DNA of 42,818 bases from an uncultured Verrucomicrobiota bacterium (GTDB lineage: Bacteria > Verrucomicrobiota > Verrucomicrobiia > Methylacidiphilales > UBA1321): positions 1 to 42,818 of the forward strand of contig CAIPBM010000036.1 in the NCBI GenBank assembly GCA_903863295.1, written 5' to 3'. Position numbers and translations under genes: made by a program. Below, one piece after another: positions 17,688 through 24,861 of the stretch. Numbering within the stretch: position 1 is the first letter of the stretch; the number at the start of each line of letters is the position of its first letter. The notes below the pieces were generated by a model. The model searched no databases and was not told the DNA's origin. It saw nothing but the letters and a program-made list of their open reading frames with translations.

Positions 17688-18308
17688 ATCGCTATCCATA
17701 AATCCTTCATCCGTGCCAACAACAAGATTCGCGCCCGCGAAGTCTTGGTCATCGTCGATTCCGACAGCACGTCCCTGGGCGTCATGGGTCTGGCCGAGGC
17801 CATGACCGAAGCCCGCAAGCGGGGTTTTGACCTCGTCGAGGTCAATCCCACGGCCAATCCGCCCGTTTGCAAGATCCTCAATTACGGGAAGTACATTTAC
17901 AACCTCTCCAAGAAGGAGAAGGAAACGAAGAAAAATTCCTCCGCGACCAAGCTCAAGGAGTTGAATTTTCACATGAACATCGACGAGCACGACTACGGCG
18001 TGAAGATGCGCCATGCCGAAGAATTCATGTGGAAGGGCATGAAAGTGAAGCTCCAACTCAAGTTCCGCGGCCGCGAAATGATGCACCAGGACATCGGGAT
18101 GAACCTCATCCGCCGCATGCGTGCCGACCTGTCCCAAATCGGGGTTGCAGATACTGAACCAAAATTGATTGGCAAAAGTATTAATTTGATGCTATCACCA
18201 CTCCCCGCTCGAAAAAGGGTGCGAAAGTTCTCCCATGAGGATGAACCCGCTTTGGAGGAGGAAGAGTCTCACGATTCTTCGCCTGAAAACGGAAATGGCT
18301 CGGAATAG
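17688..18308 (+). CDS. infC: Translation initiation factor IF-3 with an AUC start
   Basis: IF-3 binds the 30S subunit, prevents premature 50S joining and checks the start codon. The conserved N-terminal segment FIRANNKIRAREV is encoded from 17706. Upstream the frame closes at TGA 17664-17666, and no ATG, GTG or TTG occurs before TTG 17745, which would delete that segment. The candidates are ATC at 17688 and ATC at 17694, preceded by GAGAGG at 17678-17683 (spacing 4 or 10). E. coli infC uses AUU and thereby represses itself; AUC would allow the same. The C-terminal domain (LKELNFHMNIDEHD through MNLIRRM) is complete, followed by an acidic tail of about 25 residues. From 17688 the length is 206. 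Confidence 0.92.
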   Translation: MAIHKSFIRANNKIRAREVLVIVDSDSTSLGVMGLAEAMTEARKRGFDLVEVNPTANPPVCKILNYGKYIYNLSKKEKETKKNSSATKLKELNFHMNIDEHDYGVKMRHAEEFMWKGMKVKLQLKFRGREMMHQDIGMNLIRRMRADLSQIGVADTEPKLIGKSINLMLSPLPARKRVRKFSHEDEPALEEEESHDSSPENGNGSE

Positions 18309-18342
18309 CCAGCGCTCGCTTTGATCGGTAAGAAATAATTGT

Positions 18343-18552
18343 ATGCCTAAAGCCATTGCCCGCCGTAAAACCAAGAAAGCCGTTGCCAAGCGGTTTAAAA
18401 TCACCGCCACTGGCAAAGTGATGACCTCCCAATCGGGACGCCGCCACCTCGCCGGCAGCAAGAACCGCAAGCGCAAGCGCCACCTCGCCAAGATGAAGCA
18501 GGTCGACAAGACCGATGAGTACCGCATCAAGGCCAACCTGCCTTTCGCCTAA
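18343..18552 (+). CDS. rpmI: 50S ribosomal protein L35
   Basis: This 69-residue, highly basic protein begins MPKAIARRKTKKAVAKRFK and contains AGSKNRKRKRHL, both typical of L35. It is 34 nt after infC and 19 nt before rplT, in the conserved infC-rpmI-rplT order. In many bacteria L20 represses this operon through a leader structure. The short infC-rpmI gap leaves little room for one here, so any such control would have to lie inside infC. Confidence 0.96.
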   Translation: MPKAIARRKTKKAVAKRFKITATGKVMTSQSGRRHLAGSKNRKRKRHLAKMKQVDKTDEYRIKANLPFA

Positions 18553-18571
18553 ACACTAACCGAACCCGACC

Positions 18572-18922
18572 ATGCCCAGAGCAACAAACGCCCCCGCCTC
18601 ACGCGAACGCCGCAAACGCGTCATCCAGAAAGCCAAAGGATACCGCGGCCGCCGCAGCAAACTTTTCCGCTACGCCAAAGACGCCACGATGAAAGGCCAG
18701 TACTGGTCTTACCGTGACCGCAAAGCCCGCAAGCGCAACTTCCGCAACCTGTGGGTCGCGCGCATCAATGCCGCCGTCCGCACCTTCGACCTGACCTACA
18801 GCCGTTTCATCGAAGCGCTGACCAAGGCCAAGATCGAAATCGACCGCAAGGTCCTGGCTGATCTCGCCGTGAACGAACCCGCTGCTTTCGCCGCGATCGT
18901 CCACAGCGTCAAGAAAGCCTAG
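18572..18922 (+). CDS. rplT: 50S ribosomal protein L20
   Basis: This 116-residue basic protein has the typical [20 protein letters not shown] segment near the N-terminus. [20 protein letters not shown] and a helical C-terminal part ([21 protein letters not shown]) complete it. L20 binds 23S rRNA early in 50S assembly and can act as an operon repressor. It is the last gene before a strong terminator. Confidence 0.96.
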   Translation: MPRATNAPASRERRKRVIQKAKGYRGRRSKLFRYAKDATMKGQYWSYRDRKARKRNFRNLWVARINAAVRTFDLTYSRFIEALTKAKIEIDRKVLADLAVNEPAAFAAIVHSVKKA

Positions 18923-18929
18923 TTGGTAG

Positions 18930-18950
18930 CCGTCGCACGGAGTGCGACGG
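18930..18950. repeat. Perfect GTCGCAC hairpin after rplT
   Basis: A 9-bp perfect stem (CCGTCGCAC / GTGCGACGG) with a 3-nt GGA loop lies 7 nt after the rplT stop, just before the terminator. It has no T-run of its own. It may be a dispersed hairpin element or may protect the mRNA 3' end. Confidence 0.7.
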
Positions 18951-18961
18951 TGCCTATCCGG

Positions 18962-18994
18962 AAAACGCCGCCTCATCCGCGGCGTTTTTCTTTT
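18962..18994 (+). terminator. Rho-independent terminator of thrS-infC-rpmI-rplT
   Basis: A perfect 10-bp stem (AAAACGCCGC / GCGGCGTTTT) with a 7-nt loop is followed directly by a T-rich tract (TTTTTCTTTT). This is a classical intrinsic terminator, 39 nt after the rplT stop. Confidence 0.9.
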
Positions 18995-19040
18995 CCCACC
19001 GACGACGTCTCATAGCGAACGTGGACCCTTCGCGCGTTCC

Positions 19041-19188
19041 GATGGCCCGGGCTACTTGTTGCCCGGGTCGCCGCAGGCGACAGGAAGCGATCTGCCCGTT
19101 CTGTCTGCAACAAGGCCGAGAGAGACGACACAGAATTTCGCTTCCTGCGCGCTCCATGCGCCCGGACAACAAAGTAGTCCGGGCCACC
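19041..19188. repeat. Nested inverted-repeat (foldback) element
   Basis: The outer arms are GGCCCGGGCTAC..TTGTTGCCCGGG (19041-19066) and the matching reverse complement at 19161-19188. Inside them is a second exact pair, CAGGAAGCGA (19081-19090) with TCGCTTCCTG (19138-19147). A third short pair, TTCTGT with ACAGAA, is nested within that. The whole 148 bp could fold into one long interrupted hairpin. It may be a miniature mobile element. Confidence 0.7.
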
Positions 19189-19238
19189 CAGAATCGCGAT
19201 GGCCGCTATACTTCAGGATGCCGCATGATGCCTAAAAT

Positions 19239-19270
19239 CTTTGTGTTCTTTGCGTTCCTTTGCGGCTAAT
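19239..19270. repeat. CTTTGTGTTC-TTTGCGTTC dispersed repeat, copy 1
   Basis: This 32-bp sequence has the cores CTTTGTGTTC and TTTGCGTTCC and ends in TTTGCGGCTAAT. A related pair is found in inverted orientation at 30201-30271, between the GH88 and SDR genes. It lies immediately upstream of the folK start, where a Shine-Dalgarno sequence would be expected. Confidence 0.6.
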
Positions 19271-19279
19271 TCTTTCCGG

Positions 19280-19762
19280 ATGGCGCTCAAGCTCATCCCC
19301 GTCGGCATTGCCCTCGGTTCCAACCTCGGTAACAGCCCGTCCGAACTCGATGCCGGCATCGCCTTTCTCCGCACGCTTTCCGTGGAAGGTTACCTTCGCG
19401 AATCTCCCCGCATCAAAACCACGCCGGTCGATTGCCCTCCCGGCTCGCCCAAGTTTCTCAATTCCGTTGCCGAAATCCGGCTCGATTCCGATCAGACGCC
19501 TCCCCGGCTCCTGTTGGAAAAGCTTCAGGCCTTCGAGATCAGTCGCGGTCGCGCCAAGGATCATGCCCACAACTCCCCGCGCCCGCTCGATCTCGATATC
19601 ATTTACTATGGTGACGTGACCATCAATGACCCGGATTTAATGATTCCTCATCCCCGGGCGCATCTACGGCGTTTTGTGCTCAAACCTCTTTCTCATCTTC
19701 ACCCCGAGCTGATTCTACCGGGGCAGACCAAGACGGCAGATGAGCTCTTACGGTTTGTTTGA
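19280..19762 (+). CDS. folK: 2-amino-4-hydroxy-6-hydroxymethyldihydropteridine pyrophosphokinase
   Basis: HPPK transfers pyrophosphate from ATP to 6-hydroxymethyl-7,8-dihydropterin in folate synthesis. From ATG 19280 the protein has 160 residues, as in E. coli. Conserved parts are GIALGSNLGN at the N-terminus, SPKFLNSVAEI, and the signature block SPRPLDLDIIYYGD with the magnesium-binding aspartates, followed by DLMIPHPRAHLRRFVLKPL. An in-frame earlier ATG-like start at 19241 lies inside a dispersed repeat and is unlikely. No Shine-Dalgarno is visible. Other folate genes are not nearby. Confidence 0.94.
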   Translation: MALKLIPVGIALGSNLGNSPSELDAGIAFLRTLSVEGYLRESPRIKTTPVDCPPGSPKFLNSVAEIRLDSDQTPPRLLLEKLQAFEISRGRAKDHAHNSPRPLDLDIIYYGDVTINDPDLMIPHPRAHLRRFVLKPLSHLHPELILPGQTKTADELLRFV

Positions 19763-19816
19763 GAACCGACCTTAGCTTCACGGCGCCTTGCGAAAATCAA
19801 TCGACATAAAATTCCG

Positions 19817-19922
19817 TCATCCTGAGCTTGTCGAAGGATCAGCCTTCACCGATTTTCGAACAAAAAGTAGGCTTCAACTGTGTCATGCCTTGGATGCTGA
19901 TCCTTCGACAAGCTCAGGATGA
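19817..19922. repeat. TTCGACAAGCTCAGG inverted repeat between folK and hisS
   Basis: Two perfect 27-bp arms, 19817-19843 and 19896-19922, flank a 52-bp spacer. The arms match those at 28689-28796 and the single copy at 9078-9110. The element lies between the 3' ends of the convergent genes folK and hisS. Transcripts from either strand would form a very stable hairpin, so it could act as a bidirectional terminator or 3'-end stabiliser. Confidence 0.9.
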
Positions 19923-19940
19923 CCGATAGTTTTGAGGAAG

Positions 19941-21164
19941 TTATTTCAAAACTTCAGATTTCATCAAGTCCTCGATTGACCAGATGGTTTGCTCCCTAGA
20001 GGCCAGGTTTTTGACCGATACGACTTGGCCTTTTCCCGTTTCGGCATCGACGATGACAGCCACTTTGCGACCTTGATCTTCAGCGGCCTGGAATTGTCGA
20101 CCCACTTTCATTGGGACAAGAGGATAATCCACTGGCAGCCCAAATGTATCGCGTAGCTGCTGGACTAATCCCATCGCTTTAGGACGGTGGTTTTCATCGG
20201 CGATAACAACATAGATGCCATTGTTCTTTTTGAGATTTTTGAGCGAGTTGTTCTTTTTCAGAATTTCCCCCAACACCACATCCCCCATGCCGAAGCCGAG
20301 AGCGGGCAAATCTACGTCACCGAGATTCTTGAGGAGGTTATCGTAGCGGCCGCCTCCGGCGATGGCCCGGAATTCGCCGCTGCGGTCGAAGACCTCGAAG
20401 ACGACGCCGGTGTAGTAGGCGAGGCCGCGAACGACGGTGTAGTCGCGCTTGACGTAGTCCTGTAGGCCGCGGTGACGGAGTCCGGTTTCGACCGTATCGA
20501 GGCGCTCGCTCTTGCCGGTGCTAGCATCGTCGAGGATTGCAAAGACTTCTGCGGCGAGGGGGCCGAGCTTCTCGGCGGTCTTTTCGCGGGGCTCGCGCTC
20601 GCTTTTGTCGATGGCCTGGATGAAGGCGTAACGCTGGTCTTCGGGAATCGACTTCGCATTCATGAAGTCGGTCCAGAACTGGCGGTCGCTCAGGCGGACG
20701 ACGAAGTCCTTCTCGGTCAGGCCGAAGGCGCGGAGCGTATCGATGACCAGCGCGATGAGCTCGATGTCGGCCTCGAGACCGGCTTCGCCGATGATGTCGC
20801 AGTTGAATTGGTAGTGCTCGCGGAGACGGCCCTTTTGCTGGCGCTCGTAGCGGAAGACCTGTGGGATGGAGAACCACTTGAGCGGCTTCTTGAAGTCCTT
20901 GTGCCGCGCGGTGACGAGCCGGGCGAGGGTTGGCGTCATCTCGGGACGGAGCGCGACTTCGCGGTCGCCCTTGTCCTTGAAATTGTAGAGCTGCGTGACG
21001 ATTTCCTGGCCCGATTTCTTCGTGAAGAGATCAAGCGGCTCGAGCGGTGGGCCGTCGTACTCGACAAAGCCGTAACGGTGGGCGACTTCACGCCATTTGG
21101 AAAAGATGGCGTTGCGAAAAGCGCAGTCGTCTGGATAGAAATCGCGGAAACCGGGGAGGGCCAT
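19941..21164 (-). CDS. hisS: Histidyl-tRNA synthetase
   Basis: HisRS charges tRNA-His. The 407-residue class II enzyme begins GFRDFYPDD. It has motif 2 around KWFSIPQVFRYERQQKGRLREHYQ, the histidine-specific motif VRGLAYYTGVVFEV (usually RGLDYY; here Ala replaces Asp) and GGGRYDNLL with motif 3 (LPALGFGMGDVVL). A C-terminal anticodon-binding domain follows (about 315-405), which argues against the regulatory paralogue HisZ. The ATG is preceded on the coding strand by a pyrimidine-rich direct repeat, so no Shine-Dalgarno is visible. Confidence 0.93.
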   Translation of the reverse strand: MALPGFRDFYPDDCAFRNAIFSKWREVAHRYGFVEYDGPPLEPLDLFTKKSGQEIVTQLYNFKDKGDREVALRPEMTPTLARLVTARHKDFKKPLKWFSIPQVFRYERQQKGRLREHYQFNCDIIGEAGLEADIELIALVIDTLRAFGLTEKDFVVRLSDRQFWTDFMNAKSIPEDQRYAFIQAIDKSEREPREKTAEKLGPLAAEVFAILDDASTGKSERLDTVETGLRHRGLQDYVKRDYTVVRGLAYYTGVVFEVFDRSGEFRAIAGGGRYDNLLKNLGDVDLPALGFGMGDVVLGEILKKNNSLKNLKKNNGIYVVIADENHRPKAMGLVQQLRDTFGLPVDYPLVPMKVGRQFQAAEDQGRKVAVIVDAETGKGQVVSVKNLASREQTIWSIEDLMKSEVLK

Positions 21165-21166
21165 GG

Positions 21167-21204
21167 GGAAAGGTAAAAGGAAAAAGTGGAAAGGTAAAAG
21201 GAAA
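21167..21204. repeat. 17-bp purine-rich tandem direct repeat before hisS
   Basis: GGAAAGGTAAAAGGAAA occurs twice exactly, at 21167-21183 and 21188-21204, with a period of 21. It abuts the hisS start codon and reads as a polypyrimidine leader on the hisS strand. Confidence 0.8.
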
Positions 21205-21309
21205 GGCGACTAGGTCTTTGGAATCGGCATCTGGCCCATATTTGAACCTGATCCTGCCGCACGTGTGCGCGATAAATTCAGGAAATCGGAAGCGGGGGCG
21301 AGACCGAAA

Positions 21310-21654
21310 TCAGGAAGCGCTTGGCGTGGAGGCGGGAGCGGCTCCATCGGTGCCGTGGAGCTGGGAGAGCTTCATGACCTGCGACTTCATTTCCTTGCCG
21401 GCCTTGAACTTGACCACGGCGCGGGGAGGGATGGGGACATCGTGCTCGGGGCGGTTCGGGTTGCGACCGACGCGGGCCTTGCGGAGTTTCACCTCGAAGA
21501 CGCCGAAGTTGCGGAGCTCCACGGCTTGGCCATGGGCAAGGCTCTCGGTGAGATGATCAAGGGTGCGCTGAATGACATTCAGGACATCCTGCTGGACCAT
21601 TCCGGTTTCGTTACTGATGCGGACAACCAGATCGCGCTTCGTTAAATTAGGCAT
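21310..21654 (-). CDS. HU/IHF-family DNA-binding protein
   Basis: This 114-residue protein of the HU/IHF family is a nucleoid protein that bends DNA. It begins MPNLTKRDLVVRIS, has the two N-terminal helices, the strand ELRNFGVFEVKLRKARVGRNP and the minor-groove arm region ending VKFKAGKEMK. GRNPNRP with the intercalating proline is conserved. A 20-residue Ala/Ser/Pro-rich tail extends beyond the usual 90-100 residues. Sequence alone does not settle HU versus IHF subunit. It is upstream of hisS on the same strand with a 145-bp gap. Confidence 0.9.
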   Translation of the reverse strand: MPNLTKRDLVVRISNETGMVQQDVLNVIQRTLDHLTESLAHGQAVELRNFGVFEVKLRKARVGRNPNRPEHDVPIPPRAVVKFKAGKEMKSQVMKLSQLHGTDGAAPASTPSAS

Positions 21655-21838
21655 AAACCGATGCTATTGCGCCAGATGGATAGAAGATTGCAAGACCAAA
21701 AAGGAAGATTTATTGAAAGAGGCCATTTTCCTGACTTAAAGCCCCTTAGAAACTATGCAGGAGTAAAAGGGTATGGCCATATTCAGAGAAGTCTGAAAGC
21801 CTGAATGAAATGAGACGTTTAAAGGGAGCACAAAAGAC

Positions 21839-22198
21839 ATGAATGCCGCCGATTTGGTCTTCATAACAACAAATTATACGGTATTTGCCCTGCGTAAATC
21901 AGATGGTGAGGAAGTATGGTCAACTCTATTAGAAACGAGCTTCTTCAAGCCTTCAGAACCATTCGTAACCTTGGTGGTTGATGAATCTGGTGTTTATGCT
22001 CACAACAATAAGCAGCTCTATCGGCTCGACCTAACAACGGGACAAATTCTTTGGAGTCGAAAGCTTCCCGGGCGTTGGCTTGGTACAGAGATCGCCTCGA
22101 TAGCCATGTCGTCGGGTGCTACCGGACCAACTCCTGCACAGGCAAGCAATGTAAGTTACAAACGGAGAAGCGGCGAAGGGTCACCAGGTCCAGCCTAA
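21839..22198 (+). CDS. Small PQQ-like beta-propeller repeat protein, possibly a fragment
   Basis: This is a 119-residue ORF with AGGGAG about 10 nt before ATG 21839. It carries two PQQ/quinoprotein-type blades (VFALRKSDGEEVWST and LYRLDLTTGQILWSRKLPG). A full propeller needs six to eight such blades, so this is either a small stand-alone member or a gene fragment. After IASIAMSSG the sequence turns into a low-complexity tail, and the TAA overlaps the argA stop codon on the other strand (CTAA at 22195-22198). Base composition is clearly more AT-rich than the flanking genes, suggesting acquired DNA. Confidence 0.6.
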   Translation: MNAADLVFITTNYTVFALRKSDGEEVWSTLLETSFFKPSEPFVTLVVDESGVYAHNNKQLYRLDLTTGQILWSRKLPGRWLGTEIASIAMSSGATGPTPAQASNVSYKRRSGEGSPGPA

Positions 22199-23475
22199 GC
22201 CAGCTGCTTCACCAGAACCTTGGAGTTCCGGCCGCTGATCTCGTATTTCTCCCGCCGCGCGGGGGGTAAATCGCTGGGGGAGCCTTCCTTATAGCCACCT
22301 TTTTGCTGGAAGTAATTGAAGGCCCGGGTCGAGAGGAGGAAGATGGTCTTGATGCCCCGCTCGTGGGCTTCCTTCTCGGCGAAGAGCATCAATTTCTGGC
22401 CGATGCCGATATTCTCATGGGCGGCGCTGACGGAGAGGCAGGCCAGTTCCGCCGATTCGCCGCCGGGCTGCACATGGAGCGCGACGCAGCCGACGATGTT
22501 GCCATCGATCTGGAAGACGTAATAGTCGTCGATGTGGGAAACGATGTCCTGCCGGGTCCGCTTGACGATTTCCTCCTGCTCCACCGATTCCCGGATGAGA
22601 TTGCGAATCGCCCGGACATCCTTCTTTAGCGCGGCCCGGACGGCCTGGTACTCGTTGGCGTAGATCATGGTGCCGACGCCTTCGTTGGAGAAGATCTCGG
22701 AGAGGAGCGCTTCATCGACCCGGCCATCCAGGAGGTGTACCCGGCTGACGCCATTGCGGCAGGCCCGGATGCTGTGCTCAAACTTGGAAAGGAGATTTTC
22801 CGCGATGTCGGATTTGTGCTTTTTAAAAAGCTCCTCCGCTTCCTCGACTGACATCTGGCTGATCGTGCTGGCGCCTTTTTTATAGGCGGAGTAATTGGAG
22901 ATGTAGATGAGCTTGGCCGCCTTGAGGGCCTCCGCCACTTCCATGGCCACGCCGTCGGAATTGACCCGGAAGGTCCGTCCGTCGCCGTCGAAGCCGAGCG
23001 GGGCGATGACTGGGATTACGCCCTTGTCGAGTAACTGGTTGAGAAACTCAGTGTCGACCCGCTCGACCCGGCCCGTGAAGAGCCGGTCGACACCGCCGAC
23101 GATGCCGTAGGGATGGGCGATGATGGCATTGGTGTAGGCGGCCCGGAGATCGTTGGAGGCGAGGCCTTCCAGCACTTCGTGCGTAATGCGATTGGCTGCC
23201 GTGAGGGCGAGCTTGAGGGTCTCCGCATCGGTGATGCCGGTACCGTCGGCGTTGCTGATCGGGACATGGGTTTGCTCGGCCAGTTCCCGCAATTGATGGG
23301 CCGCGCCATGGACGATGACGAGCCGGATGCTGAGCGACCGGAGCACGGCGAGATCGAGGAGAATATTGGGGAAATTGTCGTCGGCGATGATGTTACCATC
23401 AAGCGAGATGACGAATGTCTTTTCCCGGAACCCGGGAATGTACGTCAGGATGCCGCGTAAATCAGAGACTTTCAT
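22195..23475 (-). CDS. argA: Amino-acid N-acetyltransferase (N-acetylglutamate synthase)
   Basis: ArgA acetylates glutamate to start arginine synthesis. The 426-residue protein has the classical two-domain plan. An N-terminal amino-acid-kinase-like domain (about 1-280) has KTFVISLDGNIIADDNFPN, VIVHGAAHQLRELAEQ and RTFRVNSDGVAMEVA. A C-terminal GNAT domain (about 285-426) has VGCVALHVQPGGESAELACLSV, the acetyl-CoA loop NIGIGQKLM and the ending SKVLVKQLA. It resembles E. coli ArgA throughout. The kinase-like domain normally binds arginine for feedback control. The gene stands alone, divergent from the efflux genes. Confidence 0.93.
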   Translation of the reverse strand: MKVSDLRGILTYIPGFREKTFVISLDGNIIADDNFPNILLDLAVLRSLSIRLVIVHGAAHQLRELAEQTHVPISNADGTGITDAETLKLALTAANRITHEVLEGLASNDLRAAYTNAIIAHPYGIVGGVDRLFTGRVERVDTEFLNQLLDKGVIPVIAPLGFDGDGRTFRVNSDGVAMEVAEALKAAKLIYISNYSAYKKGASTISQMSVEEAEELFKKHKSDIAENLLSKFEHSIRACRNGVSRVHLLDGRVDEALLSEIFSNEGVGTMIYANEYQAVRAALKKDVRAIRNLIRESVEQEEIVKRTRQDIVSHIDDYYVFQIDGNIVGCVALHVQPGGESAELACLSVSAAHENIGIGQKLMLFAEKEAHERGIKTIFLLSTRAFNYFQQKGGYKEGSPSDLPPARREKYEISGRNSKVLVKQLA

Positions 23476-23586
23476 GGGAAGACGATAATGCTACCCGGAA
23501 TTCGTATCTAAACAAGAATGACATTGGCTCTTATTCCGCCAATAGTTCGCTTCCATTAGGCAAAGATCGCTCGACACCACTAATTC

Positions 23587-24822
23587 ATGACGTATATTGA
23601 AACAATGGTTGTTACGGACTTTGTCTCGCGAATCACTTGCAAGCAAGCGCTTGCTTATGCCGGCATCCCTCTGATGCTCCTCGTTCTTTCGGGCTGCCAG
23701 CAGGCGAATCAGGGGCCGCCCCAGATGCCGCCCCCTCAGGTGACCGTGGCGCACCCGCTCCAAAAAGAGGGGATGATCGATTATGACGAATTCACCGCGC
23801 GGCTGAGTGCGGTCGAAAGCGTGGATATTCACGCCCAGGTCAGCGGCTACCTCCAGAAAGTGAATTTCAAGGATGGGCAGGAAGTTAAAAAGGGCGATCT
23901 GCTTTGCCTCATTGATCCACGTCCTTACCAGGCAATTGTTGACCGTGTTCAGGCTGAGCTTGACCGGGCCCGGTCCCAGCTTGAGCTGGCGGATAACGAT
24001 TTTAAACGCGCCCAGCAGCTTTCCCAAAGCAAGGCGATCTCCGTTGAGGAACTCGACCTTCGCGGCAAGACCTGGAACGAGGCGCAATTCGCAGTGAAGT
24101 CGGCAGAAGCCAGCCTTGAGGCTGCCAAACTTAACCTCGATTATACCAGGGTTGAGGCCCCGATTGATGGGCGACTCGGCCGGGCCTTGGTCACGGAAGG
24201 AAACTTGGTCAACGGTGGTGGAACCAATCCGACGCTGCTGACGACACTCGTTTCGGTTGATCCGGTCTATGCTTATGCAGACGTCGACGAAGCGACCGTG
24301 CTGAAATATCAGCAACTCGACCGCGAAGGCCTGCGTAAAAACAACAACGGCGTTATCCCCGCCGCGCTGGCCCTGGGGAACACGAGCGCCTTTGCCTATA
24401 GCGGCTCCATCGATTTCATCAATAACACCATCGATTCGGGCACGGGAACGCTCCAGGTTCGCGCCGTCTTCGCCAACCCCAAGCGGGACTTGATTGTGGG
24501 TGAGTTTGGTCGCTTGCGCGTGACCGGCAGTGGCAAGTATACCGGACTGCTTATTCCCGATTACGCCATCGGTGCCGACCAGGAAAAGAAAATCGTCTAC
24601 GTCGTCGGGCCGGATAAAACGCTCCAGACGCGGGAAGTCGTGCCGGGTGCGCTGGAAGGCGGACTCCGGGTGATCCGCTCCGGCTTGACTGCCGACGATG
24701 AGGTGGTCCTGGATCGACTGATGATTCTCCGCCCGGGCATGCCCGTTACTCCCAAGGAACAGCCGATTGTGCCGCCCGATTCCACCGCCGCGGATCCGGC
24801 CTCCCAACCGGGGCACTCTTGA
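23587..24822 (+). CDS. RND efflux periplasmic adaptor (MFP/HlyD family), lipoprotein
   Basis: This 411-residue adaptor links an RND pump to an outer-membrane channel. A signal peptide ends in the lipobox LSGC (Cys37), so it is anchored to the inner membrane. Then come QVTVAHPLQKEG, the lipoyl half-motif with VSGYLQKVNFKDGQEVKKGDLL, a long alpha-hairpin (about 120-190), the second lipoyl half with APIDGRLGRALVTEGNLV, and the beta-barrel and membrane-proximal domains. It is close to AcrA/MexA in plan. An in-frame ATG 18 nt downstream gives a more compact signal peptide. The pump gene follows after 39 nt. No outer-membrane factor or regulator gene is adjacent. Confidence 0.92.
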   Translation: MTYIETMVVTDFVSRITCKQALAYAGIPLMLLVLSGCQQANQGPPQMPPPQVTVAHPLQKEGMIDYDEFTARLSAVESVDIHAQVSGYLQKVNFKDGQEVKKGDLLCLIDPRPYQAIVDRVQAELDRARSQLELADNDFKRAQQLSQSKAISVEELDLRGKTWNEAQFAVKSAEASLEAAKLNLDYTRVEAPIDGRLGRALVTEGNLVNGGGTNPTLLTTLVSVDPVYAYADVDEATVLKYQQLDREGLRKNNNGVIPAALALGNTSAFAYSGSIDFINNTIDSGTGTLQVRAVFANPKRDLIVGEFGRLRVTGSGKYTGLLIPDYAIGADQEKKIVYVVGPDKTLQTREVVPGALEGGLRVIRSGLTADDEVVLDRLMILRPGMPVTPKEQPIVPPDSTAADPASQPGHS

Positions 24823-24861
24823 TTTTTCGATTCCGCCTTTAGCGCCGCTTCCGACTTCGCG

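Larger units (their letters stand above)
18923..19279. other. rplT-folK gap filled with structured repeats
   Basis: No gene is seen in these 357 bp. From left to right they hold a GTCGCAC hairpin (18930-18950), an intrinsic terminator (18962-18994), a large nested foldback element (19041-19188) and a CTTTGTGTTC repeat (19239-19270) ending 9 nt before the folK start. No promoter for folK stands out. Confidence 0.7.

Noticed and set aside
19811-19925. CRISPR-like repeat and spacer
   Set aside because: There are only two arms, in inverted orientation, with no further units and no cas genes. It is an inverted repeat element.
20401-20450. HisRS motif RGLAYY (Asp to Ala) as a sign of a non-catalytic HisZ
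   Set aside because: The C-terminal anticodon-binding domain is present, and this position appears variable in HisRS proteins, so hisS is the better call.
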